The notes: a model not told the origin generated them from the sequence alone. Counted from the first letter of the stretch, positions 1 through 8,588 are shown. The stretch: DNA of 33,825 bases from JAJDFU01 sp964641965 (GCA_964641965.1 CAZXLD010000052.1:1-33825), one strand, 5' to 3'. Numbers and translations are program-made.

Positions 1-15
1 CGTCCACCGTGCAGA

Positions 16-165
16 CAGTATCGAGTATCCAGTATCGTACGTAGGTCAATAGCTTAGGCGAAGTGAGCATCTACAGCATCCAGTATCAAGTATCCAACTA
101 CAAGGATCACGCCTTTAGGCGCCAGCAACGAGTATCAATAGTTACGCTCCACTGGTTCGAGCATC
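16..165. repeat. degenerate heptamer repeats [CGA]AG[TC]ATC
   Basis: Eight copies of a 7-base unit lie in the non-coding stretch before the first gene. Three are in direct tandem at 16-36 (cagtatc, gagtatc, cagtatc) and three at 74-94 (cagcatc, cagtatc, aagtatc). Isolated copies sit at 65-71 (gagcatc), 130-136 (gagtatc) and 159-165 (gagcatc), making nine in all if 65-71 is counted. The two triplets keep exact 7-base spacing. The block sits just past the 3' end of the rhomboid gene, whose stop is at 174. I see no open reading frame of substance here. Function is unknown; it resembles an intergenic simple-repeat family and may continue leftward beyond the window. Confidence 0.6.
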
Positions 166-173
166 AATACTCC

Positions 174-881
174 TTACCACAACCGGTTTTCATCCGGTCG
201 CCTTTCCAACAAACGTTCCTTACGGGTCTTCAAAAAGGTATCTTCGTCCAGGAACTGCCGGGGCGCCTCTTCCGGTTCCTGTTCCCAGCTGTATGGTTTG
301 CGCTCCTTTTTACCTTGGTCCTTGAACCAATAAGCTGCAAAAATACCGACCAGCCCGCCCAGCAGATGGCTTTCCCAGGATATGCCATCCTGAAAGGGAA
401 GAAGGCCCAGAAAGAGCGAACCGTAATAGAATAGTACTACCAGCGCTAAGGCTATCGATTTGAGGTCTCTTCTGAAAATACCCGTCCAAAACACAAAGGC
501 AACTAACCCATAGACTACACCACTGGCCCCAACGTGAAATACAGGCCTGGCAAACAACCAAACCGCTAAGCCCGATAGCAGGTAAATCATCCAGAAGGCT
601 TGTTTAGCTACCTTGCTGAAAAAGAGAAAAACCATTGCACTAAGGACTGCGAATGGTATGGTATTAGAAATCAAGTGGCCCCATCCCCCGTGAATTAGCG
701 GAGAGAGTAATATTCCTTTCAAACCGGTCACCGTTCGAGGTAATACTCCAAATGAGCCAAAAGAAAAAAGGGGAATAGCCCATTGAACAGTCTGGACAAT
801 CCACATTAGCACGAGCACTCCCAAGGGGAGGTACAAGCGTTTTAAGAAAGATGATTTTGTATTTCCTTCTTGACTTGGCAT
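174..881 (-). CDS. rhomboid-family intramembrane serine protease
   Basis: This is a 235-residue polytopic membrane protein of the rhomboid family, which cleaves transmembrane substrates inside the bilayer. The family signatures are present: HxxxN in the second membrane segment (H69 and N73), the nucleophile motif GASG with Ser120, and a catalytic histidine in a later segment (SHLLGG, His172). About six hydrophobic segments span residues 15-185. The last 45 residues are charged and probably cytoplasmic. By its motifs it should be active, in contrast to several degenerate hydrolases elsewhere in this window. It is the last gene of a minus-strand run after a hypothetical gene and pfkA, 62 bases after pfkA. 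The substrate cannot be deduced. The ATG at 881 gives a natural N-terminus before the first membrane segment. Confidence 0.9.
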   Translation of the reverse strand: MPSQEGNTKSSFLKRLYLPLGVLVLMWIVQTVQWAIPLFSFGSFGVLPRTVTGLKGILLSPLIHGGWGHLISNTIPFAVLSAMVFLFFSKVAKQAFWMIYLLSGLAVWLFARPVFHVGASGVVYGLVAFVFWTGIFRRDLKSIALALVVLFYYGSLFLGLLPFQDGISWESHLLGGLVGIFAAYWFKDQGKKERKPYSWEQEPEEAPRQFLDEDTFLKTRKERLLERRPDENRLW

Positions 882-943
882 ACGCCTCAGATTCTGTTTA
901 CACCTTTGCAGTTTGATGATCTGCTATTACGAGGATAATCCAA

Positions 944-1918
944 TTACCCCAATACATTAACTAATTCGAGCAACCTCGGGTTGATCTCCTGATGGTGTTT
1001 GATAGCTTGATCAAAAGGAGTGTATTCGATCTGGTTGTTGACCATACCAATCATAACTCCAGCTTGACCGTCTCTTAAGGCATTGACTGCCTCCATACCC
1101 ATTCGGCTCGCTCGGACCCGCTCCAAGCAGGTTGGCCGACCTCCTCGCTGAATGTGCCCCAAGACAGTAACTTTGATATCACAACTCCGCTTGATTTTCT
1201 GTCCCACTGCTTCTGCAATTTCAAAAGCACCTCCGGCATCGTCCCCTTCCGCTACTACTACGATGCTTGAATTCTTTTTGTTCAGGAACCCGCTCTCCAA
1301 CCGATCCGTAAGGGCATTGATATCCGTTTTGCTTTCTGGGATGAGTACGGCCTCGGCCCCACAGGCAATTGCAGCGCTAAGCGCAATAAATCCGGCATCT
1401 CTTCCCATCACTTCAACGAAAAATAGCCGGTCATGTGCATTCGCGGTATCCTTAATGTTATCGATTGCATTCATGGCCGTATTGATAGCAGTATCAAAGC
1501 CAATCGTATAATCGGTTCCAAAGAGGTCATTGTCAATCGTTCCGGGGCAGCCTACCATCTTGATACCCGGATATTCCTCCATGAAGACACGAGCCCCTGT
1601 AAAGGTTCCATCACCGCCAATGGCAACGATGCCGTCTATATCAGCTTGTTTGAGGTTTTGATAGGCTTTAGCCCGGCCTTCAGCGGTACGGAACTCCTGA
1701 CTTCGGGCAGAGCGGAGAATAGTGCCTCCCGATTGAATGATCCCACTGACGGAATGTCCGTCCATGTCCCAGAAGTCTTTTTCGATCATTCCCTGGTAGC
1801 CCCTTAGGATACCGACCACTTCGTGCCCATAGCTTAAAGCAGTTCGGACAACGGCTCGTATACAGGCGTTCATACCGGGAGCATCGCCTCCGGAGGTGAA
1901 TACACCAATTTTTTTCAT
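944..1918 (-). CDS. pfkA: ATP-dependent 6-phosphofructokinase
   Basis: PfkA phosphorylates fructose 6-phosphate to fructose 1,6-bisphosphate, the committed step of glycolysis, in the cytosol. The 324 residues match the usual short bacterial length of about 320. Visible motifs are the N-terminal nucleotide-binding GGDAPGMN (10-17), GGDG at 101-104, and the catalytic GTIDND loop (126-131), in which Asp129 is the expected base. MGRDAGFIA and a GHIQRGG segment also match the family. GGDG rather than GGDD-type variants favours ATP over pyrophosphate as donor (family knowledge). It follows the hypothetical gene at 1950-2570 by 31 bases and precedes the rhomboid gene, so co-transcription of the three is likely. 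The ATG at 1918 is directly followed by the conserved MKKIGVFTSGGD start. Confidence 0.97.
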   Translation of the reverse strand: MKKIGVFTSGGDAPGMNACIRAVVRTALSYGHEVVGILRGYQGMIEKDFWDMDGHSVSGIIQSGGTILRSARSQEFRTAEGRAKAYQNLKQADIDGIVAIGGDGTFTGARVFMEEYPGIKMVGCPGTIDNDLFGTDYTIGFDTAINTAMNAIDNIKDTANAHDRLFFVEVMGRDAGFIALSAAIACGAEAVLIPESKTDINALTDRLESGFLNKKNSSIVVVAEGDDAGGAFEIAEAVGQKIKRSCDIKVTVLGHIQRGGRPTCLERVRASRMGMEAVNALRDGQAGVMIGMVNNQIEYTPFDQAIKHHQEINPRLLELVNVLG

Positions 1919-1949
1919 GGATTTGGATTATTAGGTTTTGAATTGTGAT

Positions 1950-2570
1950 TTATCCCGGGAAGCGCCGCTTAACCGTATGAACGAAGTCTTTCGCTATTTC
2001 TAGTCGCTGCTCCTCCATCCAATTATACTGCGATGCCATGTCCTGTAGGTAGCTCTTGGCTTCTTCAAACTGCTCATACCGATTTAGCAGCCGAAGTGCT
2101 TCCTGAAAAGCCTGAGCATCTTTGGCAAATAATTCGTTGGTGAAAAGCAGCCTGTCATTTATAGTAAACGCTTGCTGTAAATTTTGGATTGGGCTGGACC
2201 TTAGCTTTTGAGCAAGTTCTTTGGTTTGCTGGATCTCAAAAAGAGCTGCATAGGCTTTTCCGTCTACTCTGGGTTTAGGACGGTTTACTGGTTTGGGCTC
2301 TGGGGCCGTGGGCCGGGGCGTGTTATCCACGGGCCTTGGTTCCGGTTGATCGGGAATTTCAATGACTCTTGGCTCTGCAATGGGTTTGGAAACCGGAGGA
2401 ATTGGCGGTGCTACCGGTTTCTGCCCGGCCTCGGTGGAAAAGTAAAATTCCTCATATAGTTGTCGAATGTAATACAACATGAGGTCTCGTTCCATTGGGT
2501 CGGCTCCTTCCATCGTTTGATAGAGCCGGTTGATCTTATCGAGCAACTTCTTGATCTTTTCTCGATCCAT
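1950..2570 (-). CDS. hypothetical protein with proline-rich linker, upstream of pfkA
   Basis: I do not recognise this 206-residue protein. It has a helical, charged N-terminus (about 1-45) and a linker (about 52-97) very rich in proline, with many P-x-P and PKP repeats. A predicted helical C-terminal domain (about 100-206) is rich in Glu, Gln and Leu and ends in FVHTVKRRFPG. There is no signal peptide or membrane segment, so a cytoplasmic location is likely. It is the first gene of the minus-strand run into pfkA and the rhomboid gene. It is divergent from tdk, sharing a 148-base intergenic region that carries an inverted repeat. Composition and coding frame look genuine, with no competing long frame. 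A scaffold or regulatory role is only a guess from the architecture. Confidence 0.75.
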   Translation of the reverse strand: MDREKIKKLLDKINRLYQTMEGADPMERDLMLYYIRQLYEEFYFSTEAGQKPVAPPIPPVSKPIAEPRVIEIPDQPEPRPVDNTPRPTAPEPKPVNRPKPRVDGKAYAALFEIQQTKELAQKLRSSPIQNLQQAFTINDRLLFTNELFAKDAQAFQEALRLLNRYEQFEEAKSYLQDMASQYNWMEEQRLEIAKDFVHTVKRRFPG

Positions 2571-2599
2571 CCTGGGTAGGTTGAAAATATTGTTTGGAT

Positions 2600-2636
2600 G
2601 CCTGCCTGGATTGGTTCCTGTTAATTCAAGGCAGGC
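2600..2636. promoter_or_regulatory. inverted repeat between divergent hypothetical gene and tdk
   Basis: GCCTGCCT at 2600-2607 is the exact reverse complement of AGGCAGGC at 2629-2636, with a 21-base spacer. It lies in the only upstream region of the hypothetical-pfkA-rhomboid run, 30 bases before its start codon, and about 80 bases before tdk. It could be a split operator or a leader hairpin of the minus-strand transcript. Which of these applies cannot be told from the sequence. Confidence 0.4.
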
Positions 2637-2718
2637 GTTGGACTATTCTGATTGAAACTCTAATTTAGCTTTTCCTTGTCTATCGGCACGGCGATTTATT
2701 ACCTTTTAGTTATTATAC

Positions 2719-3324
2719 ATGTTTTTAGAGCCTCACTTTAGTGGCCGGCGCAACGGATGGATTGAAGTCATCTGCGGATCCATGTTTTCTGGAAAGACGG
2801 AGGAGTTGATTCGAAGACTCAAACGTGCTCGAATTGCCAATCAGCAGGTTCAGATATTCAAGCCGGGTCTTGATAACCGCTATCACCAATCAAAAGTAGT
2901 GTCGCACGATGCCAATGCCCTGGAATCGACTCCTGTTGGCCATTCTAATGAGATTCTCAGGGTGAGCGATGAGATCGATGTCGTAGGAATAGACGAAGCT
3001 CAGTTTTTTGATTTACAACTGACCGACAATTGCCAAATCCTGGCCAGAAGAGGGTTTCGCGTCATTATTGCAGGCTTGGATATGGATTTTAGAGGGCAGC
3101 CTTTCGGACCAATTCCCTATTTGCTCGCAGTTGCAGAGTATATCACCAAGGTACATGCAATTTGCCAGCAATGTGGCAATCTCGCTACCCATTCGTATAG
3201 GTTAAGCCCTAAATCTGAAACGGTTTTGGTGGGTGAAAGAGAATTATACGAAGCCAGATGCCGTACTTGCTTTAACATGGGTAATATGCTGGACCTCAAA
3301 CCCAATGCAGGTGATCCGGATTGA
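2719..3324 (+). CDS. tdk: thymidine kinase (type II)
   Basis: Tdk phosphorylates thymidine to dTMP in pyrimidine salvage. The 201-residue protein has the P-loop GSMFSGKT (20-27), the catalytic glutamate in GIDEAQFF (Glu93), and the structural zinc site of two cysteine pairs, CQQC (149/152) and CRTC (181/184). The lid and thymidine-binding region lies between. Length and motifs are those of the family found in Gram-positives and Bacteroidota. The ATG at 2719 places about 18 residues before the P-loop, as usual. It is divergent from the pfkA run and lies 111 bases upstream of purH. A weak GC-rich hairpin lies between the two genes. Confidence 0.96.
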   Translation: MFLEPHFSGRRNGWIEVICGSMFSGKTEELIRRLKRARIANQQVQIFKPGLDNRYHQSKVVSHDANALESTPVGHSNEILRVSDEIDVVGIDEAQFFDLQLTDNCQILARRGFRVIIAGLDMDFRGQPFGPIPYLLAVAEYITKVHAICQQCGNLATHSYRLSPKSETVLVGERELYEARCRTCFNMGNMLDLKPNAGDPD

Positions 3325-3328
3325 AAAG

Positions 3329-3347
3329 GCGCGCTCTGTGCGTGCGC
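3329..3347 (+). terminator. weak hairpin after tdk
   Basis: GCGCGC (3329-3334) can pair with the tail of GCGTGCGC (3342-3347), with one G-U pair and a 7-base loop. It lies 5 bases after the tdk stop and is followed by AT-rich atttaaatt rather than a T run. It may be a weak terminator or merely a GC-rich island; purH could be read through from tdk. Confidence 0.3.
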
Positions 3348-3435
3348 ATTTAAATTGGGTTGTTCTGTGTCTGGATTTGGGAATGCTATGCAAAAGGGTA
3401 ATTTTGCCCCTTCATACGTACCACCAAATAGTTGC

Positions 3436-4962
3436 ATGGAAGAAAAACGAATTACTTCGGCCCTGATTTCAGTGTACCATAAAGACGGGTTGGATGATAT
3501 TCTGGCTTTGTTGGATAAGTTTTCGGTTCGACTCTATTCAACTGGGGGGACTGAAAAGTTCATTAGAGAACAAGGGTTTGCTGTGGAGTCTGTTGAACAA
3601 CTGACAGGATATCCTTCCATTTTGGACGGAAGAGTAAAAACATTACATCCAACAGTATTTGGTGGGATTTTAGCCAGACGGCAGGAAAACCATCAAGAAC
3701 AGTTAAAGCAATATGATATTCCGGAGATTGATCTGGTAATTGTGGATCTGTACCCTTTTGAGGATACTGTCGCATCCGGTGCTTCCCCGGACCTGATTAT
3801 TGAGAAAATTGATATTGGAGGTATCGCTTTGATTCGGGCCGGAGCGAAAAATTACAGGGATGTCGTTATCATTCCTTCTCAAGCAGACTATTCTATGCTG
3901 AAAGACCTTTTGGAGTCAAAAGGTGGTACAACCAGCCTGGAAGACAGGCTCCATTTTGCAACCAGAGCATTCGCTGTTTCTTCCCATTACGATACGGCTA
4001 TTTTCCAATATTTTAACCAACCTGCTAAACTCAACTATTTTAAGGAGAGTACGCTGGAAGGGCGGAGCCTTCGCTACGGTGAAAACCCACATCAGGAGGC
4101 CTCTTTTTTTGGAAAGTTGGAAGATCAATTTGATATGCTTGGTGGCAAAGCGCTATCCTATAATAATCTAGTTGATATAGATGCAGCCGTAGCCTTAATG
4201 GCCGAATTTGAGTCTGATGATCCAACATTCGGCATCCTTAAGCATACCAACCCTTGCGGAATTGCTACCCGCCCAACTCTTTTTGAAGCTTGGAAAGCAG
4301 CTTTGGCTTGTGATCCGGTATCCGCTTTTGGCGGGATCTTGATTGCCAATCGGGCAATTGATCTGGAAACGGCTAAAGCCATTGACGAGATTTTCTATGA
4401 AGTTTTGGTAGCTCCGGATTTTCAAGCGGAAGCGTTGGAATGGTTACAAAAGAAATCCAAGCGGATCCTGATGCGGATTAAGGACTTCGCTGTGCCGGCT
4501 AGATCGTTCCGTCGCCTGCTCAATGGCGTAATTGAACAGAACACGGATCTTGCCATAGAAGGGGAGGAGGCGTTCAATGTCGCCACTAAAGTTGCTCCGG
4601 ATCCCAATCAACTGGAAGATTTTGCCTTTGCGAATAGATGTGTGAAGCACCTGAAATCGAATGCAATTGCGCTGGTGAAAAACGGGCAAATGATTGGTAT
4701 GGGCTGTGGACAAACTTCCAGGGTAGATGCCCTGCGTCAAGCTATACAAAAAGCCCACACCTTCGAGTTTGATACGAAGGGTGCGGTCATGGCTTCTGAT
4801 GCTTTTTTTCCGTTTGCCGATAGCGTAGAGCTTGCACACCAAGCCGGTATTACCGGTGTGATTCAGCCAGGTGGATCCATTCGGGATAAGGATAGCATTG
4901 AATTCTGCGATGCCCACGGCATGTCCATGGTAATGACGGGAGTTCGACATTTTCGACATTAA
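3436..4962 (+). CDS. purH: bifunctional AICAR formyltransferase / IMP cyclohydrolase
   Basis: PurH carries out the last two steps of IMP synthesis: formylation of AICAR and ring closure. The N-terminal MGS-like cyclohydrolase domain spans about 1-145, with STGGT near residue 35, the ILDGRVKTLHP segment, and IDIGG. The C-terminal transformylase domain contains RYGENPHQ, the catalytic KHTNPCG motif near residues 268-274, and a typical end TGVRHFRH. I start it at the ATG at 3436 (508 residues, usual length about 510), because family members begin just before the ITSALISVY-like strand. An in-frame TTG 81 bases upstream would add 27 atypical residues. coaX begins 12 bases after its stop, so the two are probably co-transcribed. 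Confidence 0.96.
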   Translation: MEEKRITSALISVYHKDGLDDILALLDKFSVRLYSTGGTEKFIREQGFAVESVEQLTGYPSILDGRVKTLHPTVFGGILARRQENHQEQLKQYDIPEIDLVIVDLYPFEDTVASGASPDLIIEKIDIGGIALIRAGAKNYRDVVIIPSQADYSMLKDLLESKGGTTSLEDRLHFATRAFAVSSHYDTAIFQYFNQPAKLNYFKESTLEGRSLRYGENPHQEASFFGKLEDQFDMLGGKALSYNNLVDIDAAVALMAEFESDDPTFGILKHTNPCGIATRPTLFEAWKAALACDPVSAFGGILIANRAIDLETAKAIDEIFYEVLVAPDFQAEALEWLQKKSKRILMRIKDFAVPARSFRRLLNGVIEQNTDLAIEGEEAFNVATKVAPDPNQLEDFAFANRCVKHLKSNAIALVKNGQMIGMGCGQTSRVDALRQAIQKAHTFEFDTKGAVMASDAFFPFADSVELAHQAGITGVIQPGGSIRDKDSIEFCDAHGMSMVMTGVRHFRH

Positions 4963-4974
4963 TTTGGAAATAAG

Positions 4975-5712
4975 TTGATCAGCCTGGCATTGGATATAGG
5001 CAATAGCCGCATTAAATCCGGTCTTTTTGAGGGGCTTGCTCTCAAGGAGGTCCGGGAATGGGATCTGCATCAGACAAAAGATTTTGTTGCTTATACGACC
5101 AACCAAGAGGTTGAAAAAATCATCTTTGCATCGGTAGCTGATCATAAGGCTTTCTTTGCTCAAGCATCGCTTCCAGATCATATACCGGTTATTGAGCTGA
5201 CAACGGAAACCCACCTCCCATTTACTAATATCTATCAAACACCCGAAACACTTGGTAAAGATCGAGTGGCTGCAGTAGCAGGGGCATGGCAGTTATTTCC
5301 GGAACAGGTGGTATTGATCGTTGACGCTGGAACCTGCATCACTTTTGATTTGCTAACAGCGGATCGAATCTATCTGGGAGGTAACATTAGTCCTGGCTTA
5401 GCCATGCGGTATCAGGCCATGCACGCTTTTACAGCAAATCTGCCGAAGGTTTCGGTTGCTTTTCTGCCCTCTTGGCTGGGGACTTCTACGGAGGAAGCCT
5501 TGCAAAATGGAGGACTGTATGGAATGGTAGGAGAGATCGAATATTATCGTCAGGAGGTTGAACGGCTTTATGGCAATCCAGTTACCGTTTTGACGGGGGG
5601 AGATGCGCAGGTTTTGGCAAAAAAATTGAAAAGCCAGATATTTACGCGGCCTCATTTAGTTCTGACTGGACTAAATCAAATTTTAAGGTATAATGAGGAA
5701 AGGCAGGAGTAG
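4975..5712 (+). CDS. coaX: type III pantothenate kinase
   Basis: CoaX phosphorylates pantothenate, the first step of coenzyme A synthesis, in the cytosol. The 245-residue protein has the ASKHA-fold phosphate-1 motif DIGNSRIK beginning at Asp7. It also has LGKDRVAAVAGAW, the central DAGTC motif near residue 117, and GGNISPG followed by a TANLP segment, all typical of the family. The start is TTG at 4975: no ATG lies nearby and the family begins only a few residues before DIGN. It lies 12 bases after purH. Its last 20 bases overlap the start of the downstream outer-membrane protein gene, so the genes are translationally linked. Confidence 0.94.
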   Translation: MISLALDIGNSRIKSGLFEGLALKEVREWDLHQTKDFVAYTTNQEVEKIIFASVADHKAFFAQASLPDHIPVIELTTETHLPFTNIYQTPETLGKDRVAAVAGAWQLFPEQVVLIVDAGTCITFDLLTADRIYLGGNISPGLAMRYQAMHAFTANLPKVSVAFLPSWLGTSTEEALQNGGLYGMVGEIEYYRQEVERLYGNPVTVLTGGDAQVLAKKLKSQIFTRPHLVLTGLNQILRYNEERQE

Positions 5713-7084
5713 TATTGTTGGTTTAGTGGCGATTCTCACACTGGGGACCCTGCCAATGGTTTATGGTCAAATCATTCAGGTCAATCCACTATCAAATTCT
5801 CCTTACTCCAGGATAGGCCTTGGAGATGTGGTTAACCAAACCCTTGCGGCCCAGGCGGGCATGGGAAATTTGGCAGCAGCTAACCAGAATCCCCTTGGGC
5901 TAAATCTTATCAATCCGGCTTCGTTGGCATTCCAACAAGCGACTTCCTTTGAAGTCGGTGTTTTTGGAGAATATAATTTTCTAGAAGATTCGCGGAATTC
6001 TGTTGGTCAATGGGCTGGGAACTTAAGTTACTTGGCACTCGGATTCCCACTGTACAATCCCATTAATCGTGCTATTGACCGGATTGAACGTCCTTTCAGT
6101 TGGGGAATGAGCTTCTCTTTACAACCCTATACCAACGTGGGCTATAATATTGAAGCTATTTCGGAGGATGACATTGGGGGGCAGGTGCGTTCATCTTTTA
6201 AAGGCGCTGGCGGGACATACCGCCTCATGTGGGGGAATGGCGTCCGCTATAAAAATCTAGCTATAGGTGCGCAGATCGGCTATTTATTTGGTAAAATAAG
6301 TAATGACCGGTCTATTGTTTTAGATAGTGTGGCCAATTCATATGATTCCCGTTTTCTCAATGAATTTTCTGTGAGCGGGTTTATGTGGAACGTCGGATTT
6401 ATGTACATTCTGGACTTTAAAAGCCCGGATCAAAATGGCTTGATCCAACCCAATGGAAAACGGATTATCATTGGCGCTTTCGGGCGCTCGCAGAATACGT
6501 TTAATACCAATAGCAGCAGCTTATTTTTCAGGGAAAGCAGATCCTTGCTTCGGTTTGATACCGTATTTTTTCAGGAGGATCAGGAAGGACGGGGCAGGTT
6601 ACCGCTCGAGTTAAGCGGCGGCATCACTTTTGAGGACGTAAATAAGCTCAAAGTAGGTGCCGAAATTGCCTTTGCTCAATGGGATAACTATTTTAATGAT
6701 GCTACCTTAGAAGGTGTGGAAGATCTTCCAAGCGGAGTAACGACAAGAAGCTTGAGCAATAGTTGGAAAGTGAGTACTGGATTGGAGTTCACGCCGGATT
6801 TCAACTCTTTCGGTAATTATCTCAAAAAGATGAGTTACCGACTTGGTGGCTTTTATGGGAAAGATCCAAGGAGTCTGAATGGTGTACAACTAGATACCTA
6901 TGGGTTATCCTTTGGGCTTGGTTTTCCGTTAATAATGCCCAGGGAGACTATCTCCTATATAAACTTAGCCGTCGAAGCTGGAAGGATTGGCGCAAATGCT
7001 TCTCTTCAGCAATCGTATATTCGTATGACTTTAGGCTTTAGTTTGAACGATAATACCTGGTTTTTCAAACGCAAATTCAATTAA
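5693..7084 (+). CDS. outer-membrane beta-barrel protein, coaX-linked
   Basis: This is a 463-residue exported protein with a signal peptide (1-25, cut likely at MVYG-Q). Near its N-terminus is the sequence SPYSRIGLGD, typical of a Bacteroidota outer-membrane family resembling FadL/OMPP1-like barrels. The rest alternates hydrophobic and polar residues with many aromatic girdle residues, consistent with about 12-14 beta strands, and it ends in an aromatic-rich strand (DNTWFFKRKF). No transport substrate can be assigned. It starts inside the end of coaX (20-base overlap) and is followed after 2 bases by the repeat protein at 7087. This suggests that a CoA-synthesis gene and two envelope genes share one transcript. 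From general memory this neighbourhood (coaX, SPYSR barrel, TPR protein) recurs in Bacteroidota. Confidence 0.85.
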   Translation: MRKGRSSIVGLVAILTLGTLPMVYGQIIQVNPLSNSPYSRIGLGDVVNQTLAAQAGMGNLAAANQNPLGLNLINPASLAFQQATSFEVGVFGEYNFLEDSRNSVGQWAGNLSYLALGFPLYNPINRAIDRIERPFSWGMSFSLQPYTNVGYNIEAISEDDIGGQVRSSFKGAGGTYRLMWGNGVRYKNLAIGAQIGYLFGKISNDRSIVLDSVANSYDSRFLNEFSVSGFMWNVGFMYILDFKSPDQNGLIQPNGKRIIIGAFGRSQNTFNTNSSSLFFRESRSLLRFDTVFFQEDQEGRGRLPLELSGGITFEDVNKLKVGAEIAFAQWDNYFNDATLEGVEDLPSGVTTRSLSNSWKVSTGLEFTPDFNSFGNYLKKMSYRLGGFYGKDPRSLNGVQLDTYGLSFGLGFPLIMPRETISYINLAVEAGRIGANASLQQSYIRMTLGFSLNDNTWFFKRKFN

Positions 7085-7086
7085 TT

Positions 7087-8493
7087 ATGAAATTCATTAC
7101 CCGCATTGTAATACCTTTTTTGTTGGTTGTTACCGGGTACGTACAGCTACAAGCACAGTGCGGCACCTGGGACGATGCACCTAACTCTGACGAAATTCAG
7201 GAATGGCACGTTATTTATCGCCAATTCGTAAAAGGTAAGCAACCGAACGACCTGGCTCAGTTGAGTGACGAAAACTTTAATATTGCTTATAACAATTGGG
7301 AAAAGTGCTACAAAGCAGCACCCAATGCAGATGGCCAGCGTCCTTTCCATTTCATTGATGGTCGTAAACTGTTGAAAGCAAAAGCCATGCGCACAGATGA
7401 TGCCACAGCAAAAGCTGAGCTTGGAAAACAGGTTATCGACTTGTACGAAGCTGAACTAGCGTGTTACCCAGCAAAAGAAGGATACCTGATGGGGCGTAAA
7501 GCATTTGATATGTTTTACACTCAAGGCTATGGCTATAGTGTTGAAACTCTTGAGACCATGGAAAAGGCCATGGATATCGCCGGCGATAAAACGGAGTACA
7601 TCCTGTTTGAGCCATTGGCTCAAGTGACGGCTTATCTTTTCAAAGCCAACAAAATTGAACAACCTCGAGCGCAGGAAACGCTCTCCAAGGCTTTCGAAAT
7701 AGCAGAAAAGAATATTGAAAGTAACAAGCAATACGGGGAGTATTACAAATCTTCCCTGGCACGGGCAGAAAACCAATTGACGGAAGTTAGAGATGATATC
7801 TTCGATTGCGAATACTTCCGTAAGAAACTGTTTCCGATGTATGAAGCGAATCCGGATTCACTTGATCTTGTTAAATATGTAATCGCGAAATTAAAAAAGC
7901 AGGGTTGCGATCCATCTGCTGATTATATGGTTGCCCTGGATACGCAGTTCAAGAAGTTGGCAACCGAAAAGAATGCAGGACTGGAAGCGGAACGCAGGCA
8001 GAATAATCCAGCCTATGATGCTACTCAGCTACAAAAAGAAGAAAAGTACGAAGAAGCAGTTGCTCGTTATCTGGAGGCGATCGAAGTGGAGGAAGATGAT
8101 TCTGACAAAGCTCAATTCTATTACAGTGTTGCCTCTATCCAAACTTGGCATTTAAACCAATACGGGCAAGCGAGAACCAATGCAAATAAGGCTGCTCAAC
8201 TACGCGAAAGCTGGGGAAAGCCCTATATTCTAATCGGCGATATTTACGCCAAATTGGGCCGGATCTCTTGTGATGACTGGAACTCGCGCCTGGCCATCCT
8301 GGCTGCCATTGATAAATACAGCTATGCCAAATCAATTGATGGGGAAGTAACGGAAGAAGCTAATCGCAGGATTGCAAATTATTCCGGTTCTAAACCCATT
8401 AAGCAAGAAGGCTTCATGCGGAAGATCAATGAGGGAGATATGGTCACGGTGGGTTGTGGTATCGGCGAAAAAGTAAGAGTACGCTACCAATAA
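7087..8493 (+). CDS. exported TPR-like repeat protein
   Basis: This is a 468-residue protein with a signal peptide (about 1-23, LQA-Q cut) followed by a Cys-containing mature start (CGTWDDAPNSDE). The body is helical. A TPR-like region near 310-400 contains the segments KEEKYEEAVARYLEAI, YYSVASIQTWHLNQYGQA and WGKPYILIGDIYAKLG. Several cysteines (for example in DCEYF and QGCDPSAD) could form disulfides in the periplasm. It is clearly paralogous to the C-terminal two-thirds of the next gene. Shared landmarks are DAPN-DE, AP-ADG, GRKAFD-FY, WG-PYIL and a Cys near the C-terminus. It is probably periplasmic or outer-membrane-associated and co-transcribed with the upstream barrel gene (2-base gap), so a barrel accessory role is possible but unproven. 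Confidence 0.85.
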   Translation: MKFITRIVIPFLLVVTGYVQLQAQCGTWDDAPNSDEIQEWHVIYRQFVKGKQPNDLAQLSDENFNIAYNNWEKCYKAAPNADGQRPFHFIDGRKLLKAKAMRTDDATAKAELGKQVIDLYEAELACYPAKEGYLMGRKAFDMFYTQGYGYSVETLETMEKAMDIAGDKTEYILFEPLAQVTAYLFKANKIEQPRAQETLSKAFEIAEKNIESNKQYGEYYKSSLARAENQLTEVRDDIFDCEYFRKKLFPMYEANPDSLDLVKYVIAKLKKQGCDPSADYMVALDTQFKKLATEKNAGLEAERRQNNPAYDATQLQKEEKYEEAVARYLEAIEVEEDDSDKAQFYYSVASIQTWHLNQYGQARTNANKAAQLRESWGKPYILIGDIYAKLGRISCDDWNSRLAILAAIDKYSYAKSIDGEVTEEANRRIANYSGSKPIKQEGFMRKINEGDMVTVGCGIGEKVRVRYQ

Positions 8494-8522
8494 AAAGCAA
8501 TTCCTTCTGTAACTATAAACCT

Positions 8523-8565
8523 GCAAAAGGGCTTCCTTCCAATTTGGTGAAGGCGGCCCTTTTGC
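8523..8565 (+). terminator. hairpin terminator between the two paralogues
   Basis: GCAAAAGGGC (8523-8532) is perfectly complementary to GCCCTTTTGC (8556-8565). An inner CCTTC/GAAGG stem lengthens the hairpin. It lies 29 bases after the stop of the first repeat protein. The T-run after it is short (cctt), but the stem is strong. It probably ends the purH-coaX-barrel-TPR transcript or reduces read-through into the second paralogue. Confidence 0.6.
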
Positions 8566-8588
8566 CTTAATGTTAAAATGAGTTCTCC

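Noticed and set aside
1..173. 123-residue plus-strand frame starting at 63
   Set aside because: It overlaps the well-supported rhomboid gene in antisense and its start lies in the heptamer repeats.
3355..3435. TTG-initiated N-terminal extension of purH
   Set aside because: The added 27 residues resemble no PurH start. The ATG at 3436 fits family length.
4444..5238. 264-residue minus-strand frame across the purH-coaX junction
   Set aside because: It is the complement of two well-conserved enzymes and has no domain signature.
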